This document shows positions 1-9,771 of a stretch of DNA of 64,000 bases, piece by piece. Below the pieces are notes generated by a model. It was not told the DNA's origin. It saw only the letters and a list, made by a program, of their open reading frames with translations, and made no database searches. A program made the position numbers and the translations under genes. This DNA comes from Erpetoichthys calabaricus (Eukaryota; Chordata; Cladistia; Polypteriformes; Polypteridae), in contig NC_041402.2 in the NCBI RefSeq assembly GCF_900747795.2, positions 183,229,375-183,293,374 of the forward strand. The letters are read 5' to 3'. Each line of letters begins with the position of its first letter. Positions within the stretch are counted from its first letter, which is position 1.

Positions 1-225
1 TTATGCAGCATGGATCTTATCCTGGCAGCACTGATCGCATGGCCCACTGATGCATATCCCACAGTGACGTGCAAACAAGGGCGCACTTGGCATGCAGCTA
101 ACTGACCATCATGGACAAGGGGAGATCTGGAAAAATCCACGCAGACAATCAGCAGGCATGGGATTTGAACCCAGGACAATGGAGCTATGAAGCGGCAGTG
201 CTGATCACTGCACCACCAGTCTACC
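1..225 (-). mobile_element. tRNA-derived SINE (partial, runs off window edge)
   Basis: Read on the minus strand this is a tRNA-like head (A box near 203-220, B box as the complement of GGGATTTGAACCCA at 159-172) followed by a body resembling 'tctgcgtgg...', the same arrangement as the fuller SINE at 54035-54395. The body continues toward position 1 and is probably cut by the window edge. It is diverged, so an older copy. Confidence 0.65.
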
Positions 226-690
226 CCTGGGTTGTCCATAAGGCTTTTTCATATGGTGCCATCAGAGAAGGTCCTGATCCCACTGTGTCTGGCGGTGGGG
301 GAGGTCGTCCGTAATCTCGTATCTCCCAAGTGCTAAATGGCTTTGAGATTTTTTTTTCCTTGTTTTTATTGCAGCTGGCTCACCCTGGGGATTGTTCATT
401 TCAGGTGGACACCAGTGTGGCCTGTCAGTTCGACAAATCTAATGACTTGAATAAATTACCTGAACGACTCCAGTGTTAATCCTGCGACTGCGGAGATGTG
501 GCTTCTGCCTCGTTTTGCTGATCCAGATGTGCCCTGACACACTACTTTTGTTGTTATTTTTTCCTCAGAAGTGACCGTTGGCATGTTTGTACAGCATTAA
601 AGGATACGTTTGGTATTTGTCAAGTCAAAGTTATGTCTTCACCAACATTGCATATATGCATTTGCCATGCCAAATTGTGTTCTAAAGTCC
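226..690. other. Unassigned, probably CFAP77 intron
   Basis: No coding exon or recognisable repeat found. Short open frames here have no splice context. The placement inside CFAP77 is inferred only from the terminal exon at 9649. Confidence 0.3.
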
Positions 691-695
691 AACTA

Positions 696-2298
696 CAGTG
701 GGGCAAAAAAGTATTTAGTCAGCCACCAATTGTGCAAGTTCTCCCACTTAAAAAGATGAGAGAGGCCTGTAATTTTCATCATAGGTATACCTCAACTATG
801 AGAGACAAAATGAGAAAAAAAAAATCCAGAAAATCACATTGTCTGATTTTTAAAGAATTTATTTGCAAATTATGGTGGAAAAAAAGTATTTGGTCAATAA
901 CAAAAGTTCATCTCGATACTTTGTTATATACCCTTTGTTGGCAATGACAGAGGTCAAACGTTTTCTGTAAGTCTTCACAAGGTTTTCACACACTGTTGCT
1001 GGTATTTTGGCCCATTCCTCCATGCAGATCTCCTCTAGAGCAGTGATGTTTTGGGGCTGTCGCTGGGCAACACGGACTTTCAACTCCCTCCAAAGATTTT
1101 CTATGGGGTTGAGATGTGGAGACTGGCTAGGCCACTCCAGGACCTTGAAATGCTTCTTACGAAGCCACTCCTTCGTTACCCAGGCAGTGTGTTTGGGATC
1201 ATTGTCATGCTGAAGGACCCAGCCATGTTTCATCTTCAGTGCGCTTGCTGATGGAAGGAGGTTTTCACTCAAAATCTGACGATACATGGCCCCATTCATT
1301 CTTTCCTTTACACGGATCAGTCATCCTGGTCCCTTTGCAGAAAAACAGCCCTAAAGCATGATGTTTCCACCCCCATGCTTTACAGTAGGTATGGTGTTCT
1401 TTGGATGCAACTCCGCATTCTTTCTCCTCCAAACACAACGAGTAGAGTTTTTACCAAAAATTCCTATTTTGGTTTCATCTGACCATATGACATTCTCCCA
1501 GTCCTCTTCTGGATCATCCAAATGCTCTCTAGCAGACTTCAGATGGGCCTGCACATGTACTGGCTCAAGCAGGGGGACACGTCTGGCACTGCAGGATTTG
1601 AGTCCCTGACAGTGTAGTGTGCTACTGATGGTTGCCTTTGTTACTTTGGTCCCAGCTCTCTGCAGGTCATTCACTAGGTCCCCCGTGTGGTTCTGGGATT
1701 TTTGCTCACCGTTCTTGTGATCATTTTGACCCCACGGGGTGAGATCTTGCATGGAGCCCCAGATCGAGGGAGATTATCAGTGGTCTTGTATGTCTTCCAT
1801 TTTCTAATAATTGCTCCCACAGTTGATTTCTTCACACCAAGCTGCTTACCTATTGCAGATTCAGTCTTCCCAGCCTGGTGCAGGTCTACAATTTTGTTTG
1901 TGGTGTCCTTTGACAGCTCTTTGGTCTTGGCCATAGTGGAGTTTGGAGTGTGACTGTTTGAGGTTGTGGACAGGTGTCTTTTATATTGATGACGAGTTCA
2001 AACAGGTGCCATTAATACAGGTAACGAGTGGAGGACAGAGGAGCCTCTTACAGAAGAAGTTACAGGTCTGTGAGAGCCAGAAATCTTGCTTGTTTGTAGG
2101 TGACCAAATACTTATTTTCCACCATAATTTGCAAATAAATTCTTTAAAAATCAGACAATGTGATTTTCTGGATTTGTTTTCTCATTTTGTCTCTCATAGT
2201 TGAGGTATACCTATGATAAAAATTACAGGCCTCTCTCATCTTTTTAGTGGGAGAACTTGCACAATTGGTGGCTGACTAAATACTTTTTTGCCCCACTG
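696..2298 (-). mobile_element. Tc1/mariner-type DNA transposon, full length, inactive
   Basis: Long terminal inverted repeats of about 200 bp begin CAGTGGGGCAAAAAAGTA on both ends (696 onward and 2298 backward) and the element is flanked by TA at 694-695 and 2299-2300, the Tc1 target duplication. The transposase lies on the minus strand: an N-terminal paired-like helix-turn-helix segment (1934 down to about 1674, starting [14 protein letters not shown]), then a catalytic part with WSDETK near 1480 and the block DNDPKHTA near 1205, ending with [14 protein letters not shown]. The reading frame shifts near 1680, and two in-frame stops replace tryptophans near 1350 and 1320, so no functional enzyme is made. 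It is probably an intronic insertion in CFAP77. Confidence 0.93.
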
Positions 2299-2300
2299 TA

Positions 2301-2934
2301 TTTCTATAAATTTTAAAAACTATCTTGACCGCAGTGGAGTTAATGGAGCACAGGAAAACTTACCAAATGCATTGATTATCAGTTGTCGAGTATTGCTCTC
2401 CGTCCTGCAATCACACACACTTTGTAAAGTAGCCTCTACGTGTCATTTTTTATACAAACAAGTGCCAATATGATGAGATTCCGACATTTTCAAAGAAAAC
2501 CAGCTATGTGTGATAGCCTCAGCGTCTAGTTCTCTGTTAACCTTTGACCCCCTTGGGGCGTGGTTTCCTCCAAATCAGAACCAATCACGATGCACTTTTC
2601 ACGCCATGTGTTTTTTCTTCTGTATGTACCTGTGAACTCACAAGCGAATAGGAAACGTGTCCATACCTTGAGAGAAACAGCACCAGGAGTATGCGACAAA
2701 ACGATTATTTCCAGGTCCTTTACGTTGTCACAAACACGCATCGGCAAGACAGAAGGCGTGTTGTTTTTTATCGAAACTCAAAGAGGACATAGGCTTTTAA
2801 CTCTTCAGTGATGCCCTGTGCCCCATTAGCCTCCATTGTAAAGCGCCGGTGCGGGCAAAATATTTTAAAATGGATAGAAATCACTGGAGTCTGTAAGAGA
2901 GTTTCATACGGCAAACGCATATGTACCATCTTTG
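2301..2934. other. Unassigned intronic/intergenic sequence
   Basis: No gene or repeat recognised on either strand. Low repeat content, with no exon-like frame bounded by splice sites. Confidence 0.3.
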
Positions 2935-3067
2935 CAGGGCCGGCGCCACCATTAAGGTGAATTAGCCATTTGCTAAGGGCGCAGATCATAAGGAGGGGGA
3001 AAACCCCCAGCGGGTTAGCTACCAAACAGTCGGGTGGGGCCCTTGGCGCAAAACAACCTGGCACCGG
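2935..3067. mobile_element. hAT-type MITE with 8-bp target duplication
   Basis: The left end reads CAGGGCCGGCGCCA and the right end is a shortened inverted copy (...TGGCACCGG). The octamer CATCTTTG sits immediately before (2927-2934) and after (3068-3075) the element. Eight-base duplications and CAGGG-type ends are typical of hAT transposons. At 133 bp it cannot encode a transposase. Confidence 0.75.
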
Positions 3068-3075
3068 CATCTTTG

Positions 3076-3609
3076 TGAAGAAATTCAGCATCTCCGACTT
3101 GAAAAATATCAGACGTATCCTTTAAGATATTAGGCGAAGCCACTGTAATGTGCCTGTGAGCTGAAACTCACAAATGAGTCGGACAAACGAGGAGACGTCA
3201 AGGTCCGCAAAGAGAGGCTGATCTGATTGTGTATTTGTGGACTGCGGCTCTTCATACACATTCTGCTTTACTCATTTCCCCCCATCTAGCGCCATGGTGT
3301 CGTGTTCAGCACAGAGGCCTGCACTTGTGACTTTAAAAGTATTGATTTATTTATCGGTGCGCCCAAAGACACAGTTTTAATGCCACAATTTGCTTTTAAA
3401 GAAGAATTCTTCATTGAATCCACTGTTGCACTTTGGATGCTTTCATTCTTTGTGTACAATAAACGTCTGCTTCACTTTTTGAAAACAAAGTCTTGCCAGG
3501 TCCATCTCAGGTCATGACTACTGATGTCCCATTGGGTAAGGGCCATCACATCAAAATAGCTAAAGAAGAACTCTTTATAGTGAGTTTCGTGATTTAGAAT
3601 TTACACTTG
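3076..3609. other. Unassigned sequence
   Basis: Nothing recognised. No coding exon with convincing splice sites and no clear repeat family. Confidence 0.3.
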
Positions 3610-3611
3610 AA

Positions 3612-4165
3612 ATTCTTTTTAGCGTTGTGACAGACAGCCATGGGCCATGCCCGGCCGGGATGCCCCTTCTGTGTATGTTCAAGGGGAGCAAGCATGGGCT
3701 GCACAGTACCTCCCCTGGACTACTTTGGTGGCAGCTCCCCCTTTATTGGGGTGACTGTGGTGCCTCAGATACCCGCAAGGCTGCATGGGAGATGGAGTTC
3801 TCCACAGCCCTGTTGGGATTCGGGGTGGCCACCAGGAGGCTCTGCAGGGGTTCCTGGGCCCATCTGGGCCGTAGTTCAGTCACAATTGGAGTCAAGCACC
3901 TGAAGCACTTCTGGGTGAACTATAAAAGGGGCCAACAGCCACCACCATTCTGGGAGCCAGAGTCGGGAGGAGGAGGACGAAGGTGCTGGGAGGTGTGAAG
4001 GAAGATTTGGTGTTTGTTACTTTTGTGTTTTGAGACTGTGTTAGGGCTGAGGGACATGGGGAAGACGTGGCCCCCAGCTAAAGATAATACATCTTTTTGT
4101 TTATTTTCACGTGCCTCCGGTGTCCGTCTGTGTCGGGTCGGCGCCGATATAGCGCCTTTGCTACG
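3612..4165 (+). mobile_element. LTR-like fossil, family unassigned
   Basis: A GC-rich block with a TATA box (CTATAAAAGG near 3920) followed by a purine-rich leader, then a T-rich stretch and a GC-rich end. The layout looks like a solo LTR (promoter region, transcribed region). No internal coding region is attached, so it is a fossil remnant. A block with a similar TATA and leader layout lies at about 14170-14710. The family is not identified and another promoter-bearing repeat remains possible. Confidence 0.35.
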
Positions 4166-4234
4166 GTGTCCATTTCATGAAACTGTATGTAAAAAAGGAA
4201 GCTCGACTGTTTTGCTCATCACTTGCTGTGGCGT

Positions 4235-4697
4235 TATACTTCACATAACATAGCAAAACTGGGTGCAGGCTACAAAAAGGACATAGCAGCACTAGAGAAG
4301 GGCCAGAGAAGAGCGACTCGGCTGATTCAGGGGCTACAGGGGTTAGTTATGAGGAAAAATTAAAAGAGCTGAGCCTTTACAGAAATGATTGAAGTGTTTA
4401 AAATTGTGAAGGGAATTAGTCCAGTGGATCGAGACGGTTATTTTAAAATGAGACGGGGACACAGTTGGATATTTGTGAAGGGTAAAATTTCACACAAACA
4501 TTAGGAAGTTTTTCTTTACACAAAGAATGATAGACACTTGGAATAAGTGACCAAGTAGTGTAGTAGACAGTAAGACTTTAGAGACTTACAAAACTCGACT
4601 TTTTTTGGAAGAAATAAGTGCATAGGACTGGCGAGCTTTGTTGGGCTGAATGGCCTGTTCTGTTCTCGTCTAGAGTGTTCTCATGTTCTAATTAATT
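4235..4697 (+). mobile_element. LINE 3' end, Rex1/CR1-type, truncated
   Basis: The plus strand encodes the C-terminal part of a non-LTR reverse transcriptase ORF in broken frames: KKDIAALEKGQRRATRLIQG, then ELSLYRND, MIEVFKIVKG and MIDTWN, the usual end of CR1-like ORF2. The untranslated tail (GGGCTGAATGGCCTGTTCT) follows. The copy is 5'-truncated and frameshifted. A second, older relative is at 56420-57170. Confidence 0.8.
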
Positions 4698-5370
4698 TTT
4701 TAAAACTTACATTATGAGAATCGGACCGCCAGACAAGGACTGACCTGATCTAAAGAGGGTCCATCAGGCATATAATACAAAGATGCTAGGTAGCAGGCCA
4801 GAAACCTACCCAGTCTGCCCAGCAGGAGCAACCTCAACTTCAGCCAGGCTTCAAGGCAACCTGCAGGCTTCAGCTGGAGCAGGCCTCAATGAGGGTAAAG
4901 CTGGCAAAACAACTAGCAAGGTCCACAAGATGTCAGAAAAGGCCTACAAGTGGAAGGAGGACTGTGAACCTTTGGCGTGTTATTAAAGGGTAAGCAGAGA
5001 GTCTTTCAAAAATACTCTTTACAAACAAGAACTCCCCATCAGAAAAATGATACCGCTCAATGGTTGATCGTTGATGGCTCATGAGACTTGAGAGATTCTC
5101 ACTGATGTATTATTTAAGAATCAGATTTGTCACAGATATTTTTACAAAAACCCATTAGGAGAAATAGCTTTAGACAAAAAAGAACTGAGGTAAAAGGAGT
5201 CAACATTGAGAATTTGGCTTGAAAGGCATGTTATATTTGGTGAAGCCTCTTTCTAGTTTTAATCTCTTTCAAGACTTCATCATTTTACCTGTGCCTTCAT
5301 CTGAGGTGACTTACAGCATTTAAGATACGATCGGTTACGTGTCTTTTGTTTTTATTCCAGTCGAAGTACA
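4698..5370. other. Unassigned sequence
   Basis: No recognised gene or repeat. An open frame at 4783-4986 has low-complexity composition and no splice context, so it is not called. Confidence 0.3.
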
Positions 5371-5470
5371 GGCAGCTGAAGTGACTTGCTGATGGTTACA
5401 CAGGTGCCAGTAGTGGGATTTGAACCCACAACCACAGGCACTGCAGCCCAAAGCCTATATAAATGCAAAG
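5371..5470 (-). mobile_element. tRNA-headed SINE fragment, MIR-like body
   Basis: Shares AGCTGAAGTGACTTGCT and the reversed B box GGGATTTGAACCCA with copies at 25471, 32268 and 33331. On the minus strand the tRNA-like head comes first and the shared body second. The body resembles the MIR/CORE-SINE core by eye. Confidence 0.6.
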
Positions 5471-6236
5471 AATTATTATTATTATTATACACTATGCCTC
5501 GTTGCCTGCCTGTTCTTCTAGAATGATCCAGTTGCAATACAGTAATATAAATCAGAGCAGCTAATCATATTATTCACAAGCAAGGACCACATTTTTGTTA
5601 TCATTGTAAAGGGTTTTTAGTAACAACAACAACTGTCCATAAATGTCAGCAGATATTACTGAGTACACAATGCAAAAACGTTCAAAATGCTTGATAGATC
5701 TGATCCCACGGTGTGACTTTGCTGTTATCTCTGCTGAAACTCATGAGGAGACCACTTGTGAGAATATTGGGGTATTTTGTCCTCTGAGGAGCTTGAGACA
5801 ATAGAAAATGTCTCCATTTGATTTCTTTCTGATCTCATTGTTGTCAAGGAGAACCCAACAAGATATCAAGGAGATCTGTTTTTTGATTTTTCATTACTGT
5901 GGATCAAAAAGTAGAAGAGGTACAAATGGACCTGCCTAAAACAGACAAACCAGTAGCAAACAATGTCCCAGAGCATAATACGAATGAATTCATCGTCACA
6001 AGCAGAGCCGAGAAGTCTGTAATCCAGTAATTTAAATTGAGTAATAACAAAACACAGAGAGCACTCACCAACACCCAGCTTGACAATGTGTACCATTGAA
6101 TCGACGGTCTCTACGGCCTTTATAAGGAGGGGGGCAGTCCTTTGATGGAGATTGACAGGTGGCCACGCCTCTTGGGGAACCACCCACAAAACACAAGGGA
6201 CCTAACAGAGCAGAAACTTCCACAGGGAAATAAAAT
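5471..6236. other. Unassigned, with a TATA-bearing block on the minus strand
   Basis: 5471-5870 shows nothing recognisable. On the minus strand, 6190-6060 contains a CTTATAAAGG box and then, about 60 bases on, a GTGAGT donor-like site. This could be a promoter inside an old repeat. No open frame there can be assigned. Confidence 0.25.
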
Positions 6237-6238
6237 TA

Positions 6239-7869
6239 CAGTGGTACCTCCGGTCACGACTGTAATTTGTTCCAAAACTCTGGACGTGACCCGAACGTAA
6301 TTTCCCGATAAGATTGTATGTAAATATAATTAATCCATTCCAGACCATACAAACTGTATGTAAATACATTTTTTTAAGCACAAAAATAGTTAATTATACC
6401 ATAGAATGCACAGTGTAATCCATATTACTAATCGAGAATGGTAAACCGGATGGCATTGACGCAGGTACACGGTGATGGTACCATGAGACGTACTGCGCAG
6501 GCGCGTACAGCGCACGTCTTATAAACCGCAAGCGAAGTCGTATCCACCGCGCACGAAGGAGTCATGGCCCAAAAACGAAAGAGCTCAACTGATGTGAATG
6601 AGAAATGAAGCAACAACGCGCCCATAGCTAACGACTACCGACACAGCCAGACAAAAAAGAGGATTCTCCGCTGCAGCCCAGAGTCAAACGGAAGAGGCTA
6701 CGGAGGCCCCACAGGTCCACAAAGATGGTACGGAAGGCGCGGGAAAGTACTAAAGGCAAAGGCGCCTACACAGCATAGTGAAACCCGACATAGTACGGAA
6801 GGCGCAGGCGGCACCACCATATTGTGAGTGGCACTACTGCGGAGTGAAGGCGCAGGCGTCACCGCCATATTGTGAGTGGCACTACTGCGGAGTGAAGTTA
6901 GGAATAATGTGCTGCTTGGGATTGTACAAACCGCTGAACGCTTTACACCAAATTCAAACACAATACAGCTCAACGGTACAAACACGAGCCCACCTGGATA
7001 AGATCAATGAACGCAGGCGCCTACAACGTGCGTCTGAAACTGCGGAAGCACAGCAGGCACGGGTTCAAAACGAACGAGCTCGACTGACGGATATACAAAC
7101 ACGAGCCCGCCTGGATAAAATCAATGAACGCAGGCGCCTACAACGCGCGTCTGAAATGCCACGGGCAAAGCGGGCACGGCTCCAAAACGAACGAGCTCGA
7201 CTAATGTATTTCAGGATACCCAACGCCGGGGGTAGGCGAGCGAAGCGAGCAGGGGGCAGAGCCCCCTTCTAGTAAACTATATGTAAAAACATTGAATAAC
7301 AGAGAAAACTAACATTGTACGAGTTGGCGCTACACCCTTACGAAACCCTCACTGTAAACACTTTTTTTTATGAGTTTTAAGCACAGGGAAAAAAAAATTA
7401 AGTGCCACTTCTCTTGCAAAACTTTTCAAACCATCCTCTACTGGTTCTAAATTCCTCACCTTCGCCACTCAAAGAAAGATTTTTTTTTCAGCAAATCGCC
7501 ATGAATCTTCCTGGCTTTCTCACATATGATCGCCTCGCTTACGCTATCCCCTGCAAGTTGCTTCTCGTTCAACCACACTAGCAACAGTTTCTCCACCTCT
7601 TCCAGCACTTGAGGCCTCTGCTTGGTTAACATTGTAACTCCTTTTGCAACATCAGCTGCTTTGTTAGGGCCCTGTATACGCAAACAAAAGAAAATGGGAT
7701 ACAGAGAATGAGAAAACATTGGCACATACGAACGTGCATAGGGAAACTGGCCGCCAGTGTTTTTGTTCGCCACCAGAGCGTGTGGTTGTGAACAGATGCA
7801 AAATTTTGCCAAACTTTTTGATTGTAACCCGATTTGTACGCATTCAGAAACGTTCGTGACCATCTACTG
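6239..7869 (-). mobile_element. Tigger/pogo-type DNA transposon, interrupted by a Helitron
   Basis: The left terminus starts CAGTGGTACCTCCGGTCACGA and the right terminus, inverted, starts CAGTAGATGGTCACGAACG, with TA at both flanks (6237-6238, 7870-7871) as expected for pogo-like elements. On the minus strand between 7863 and 7456 a frame carries KGVTMLTKQRPQVLEEVEKL and KQLAGDSVSEAIICEKARKI, the CENP-B/HTH region of Tigger transposases. Only this DNA-binding part remains and the DDE domain is missing, so the copy is a deletion derivative. It is split by the Helitron at 6432-7272, which is therefore younger. Confidence 0.85.
6432..7272 (+). mobile_element. Non-autonomous Helitron nested in the Tigger element
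   Basis: It begins with TC (TCGAGAATGG, preceded by A) and ends with a GC hairpin (GGGGGC-AGA-GCCCCC, about 7254-7266) followed by TTCTAG and then T. These are the canonical Helitron signatures: 5' TC, 3' hairpin plus CTRR, insertion between A and T without duplication. An open frame on the plus strand (6778-7272) carries two tandem copies of an Arg/Glu-rich unit (LDKINERRRLQRASE, then QNERARL), resembling the N-terminal repeats of Helitron Rep/helicase proteins. No Rep or helicase domain is present. A second, 54-bp direct repeat lies at about 6797-6900. Confidence 0.85.
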
Positions 7870-7921
7870 TACCCAAAACTGAAATATTATGAACAGAAAA
7901 TATTGAACTATTATGAATATA

Positions 7922-8812
7922 TCTGAGCCCTTTCTTTTATTTGCAATGGTGATGGACAGGTTGACAGACAAGATTAGACAGGAGTCCCCGTGGACTATAA
8001 TGTTTGCTGATGACATTGTGATCTGTAGCGATAGTAGGGAGCAGGTTGAGGAGACCATGGAGAGGTGGAAATATGAGAGGAGAGGAATGAAGGTCAGTAG
8101 GAACAAGACAGAATACATGTGTGTAAATGAGAGGGAGGTCCATGAAATGGTGAGGATGCAGGGAGTAGAGTTAGCGAATGTGGATGAGTTTAAATAATTG
8201 GGATCAACAGTACAGGGTAATGGGGATTGTGGAAGAGAAGTGAAGAAGAGAGTGCAGGCTGGGTGGAGTGGGTGGAGAAGAGTGTCAGGAGTGATTTGTG
8301 ACAGACAGGTATCAGCAAGAGTGAAAGTATAAGGTCTACAGGACGGTAGTGAGACCAGCTATGTTATATGGGCTGGAGATGGTGGCACTGACTAGAAAGC
8401 AGGAGACAGAGCTGGAGGTGGCAGAGTTAAAGATGTGAAGATTTGCATTGGGTGTGACGAGGATGGACAGGATTAGGAACGAGTACATTAGGGGGTCAGC
8501 TCAGGTTGGAAGGTTTGGAGACAAAGTCAGAGAGGCGAGATTGCATTGGTTTGGACATGTGCAGAGGAGAGATGCTGGGTATGTTGGGAGAAGGATGTTA
8601 AGGATGGAGCTGCCAGGGAAGAGGAAAAGAGGAAGGCCTAAGAGAAGGTTTATTGATGTGGTGAGAGAGGACATGCAAGTGATGGGTGTAACAGAGCAAG
8701 ATGACGAGGACAGAAAGATATGGAAGAAGATGACGAGGACAGAAAGATATGGAAGAAGATGATCTTCTGTGGCGACCCCTAATGGGAGCAGCTGAAAGAA
8801 GAAGAAGATGAA
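7922..8812 (+). mobile_element. RTE-clade LINE, 5'-truncated
   Basis: The plus strand encodes reverse transcriptase motifs in broken frames: MVMDRLTDKIRQESPWTIMF then FADDIVICSDSREQVEE (the FADD catalytic motif), KTEYMCVNE, then downstream VGRFGDKVREARLHWFGHVQ and ending CGDP. The tail finishes with GGAGCAGCTGAAAGAAGAAG, a short A/G repeat as in RTE elements. Endonuclease and the N-terminal RT are missing and at least one in-frame stop lies after NVDEFK. A 29-bp unit is perfectly duplicated at 8701-8758. Confidence 0.88.
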
Positions 8813-8922
8813 CATATACTGTGTAGTGAACACTTCAAATTAAAAACAAAGAGAGAACGTGAACTGTTGGACAGATAACAAGGACAGCAGAAACGGGTTT
8901 GTGTAAGTCTAAGGTGCAAATA

Positions 8923-9115
8923 CAGTGGGGGAAATAAGTATTTGATCCCCGGTTGAATTTGTACGTTTGCTCACTTACAAACAAATTAACAGTCTCTAAT
9001 TTTTATGGTAGTTTCATTTTAATGGAGCGAGACAGAATATCAACCCAACAATCCAGAACATAACACATTCCATAAAAGTTCTCATTGAGTGAAATAAGGA
9101 TTTGATCCTCTACAA
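8923..9115. mobile_element. Tc1-like terminal fragment
   Basis: CAGTGGGGGAAATAAGTATT, preceded by TA, is a Tc1-family terminus of a different subfamily from the element at 696. The sequence GAAATAAGGATTTGATCC near 9090 is an internal repeat of the terminus, as in IR/DR Tc1 ends. No transposase and no opposite end are present. Confidence 0.7.
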
Positions 9116-9648
9116 CGCAGTCCAATTGTATACTGAATGATAGGCAGATGCTTGTGGAGTTAATACATAAAAATGCTTTCAGATGGGAACGAAAAGCTTT
9201 TCTTCTTTTGTCAGTGGCACAAGTTTTGCTAGAACACTTCAAGCGCCATCTGTTTTTGGAATTTTTGGCGACTCTCTCTGCAAATTCAGTTTTGTGTGAA
9301 TCGTTTCACTCATCATTAGACTTGAACTTCTATCGACCCTGTGATGGAAAGAGCAACTTCTAAACTAGACGAATGAATGGAAATAACTGCCAATGTGTGC
9401 TGTAATCGTCACTAAGAAGTGAAAACGCAGTACAAGAAGACTATCAAAAAAGGGGAATAAAAATAGAGGGCTTTGTAAAATTGTATTTATTGGCTCTTAG
9501 CCCCAAGTCACCATATACTGTAACTTTAATGTCACTGACTGCGGTCAATTGGTTGCACTTTGGCAGACAGCGCCACTTTGTGGCCATACGTTGTAAAAGC
9601 AGGTGTGTTTTCTTGACTTAAATCTGATCTGATTTGTCCCATTCACAG
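9116..9648. other. CFAP77 final intron segment, unassigned
   Basis: No repeat family recognised. The last 20 bases before 9649 form a good acceptor: a pyrimidine-biased run ending CCCATTCACAG. Confidence 0.45.
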
Positions 9649-9771
9649 GTGGGCCCACATCTCAGCACTTTCCGTGATCCAGAAGAACGCAGGAAGGCCT
9701 TCCTTGCTCACAGCTCTGATTCAACAACCCGGTTTGGATATCTGGGACAAGGAATTCATACAATCAGTTGA
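9649..9771 (+). CDS. CFAP77: CFAP77 terminal coding exon (partial gene)
   Basis: After the acceptor CATTCACAG the frame reads VGPHLSTFRDPEERRKAFLA, then HSSDSTTRFGYLGQGIHTIS and a TGA stop at 9769-9771. This matches my memory of the CFAP77 C-terminus (a PHLDTF-type motif, a charged stretch, and a closing GxLGQGIY-like motif), although no alignment was run. CFAP77 is a cilia and flagella associated protein of axonemal doublet microtubules, placed at the outer junction where the B-tubule meets the A-tubule. In human 9q34 it lies just upstream of BARHL1 on the same strand, exactly as here, which is strong context support. The codon at the acceptor is complete (phase 0) if GTG is the first codon. 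The remaining exons were not found in 1-9648 and are probably outside the window. Confidence 0.75.
   Translation: MGPHLSTFRDPEERRKAFLAHSSDSTTRFGYLGQGIHTIS

Noticed and set aside
4783-4986. 67-codon frame considered as an upstream CFAP77 exon
   Set aside because: Sequence does not resemble CFAP77 as I know it and lacks splice signals.
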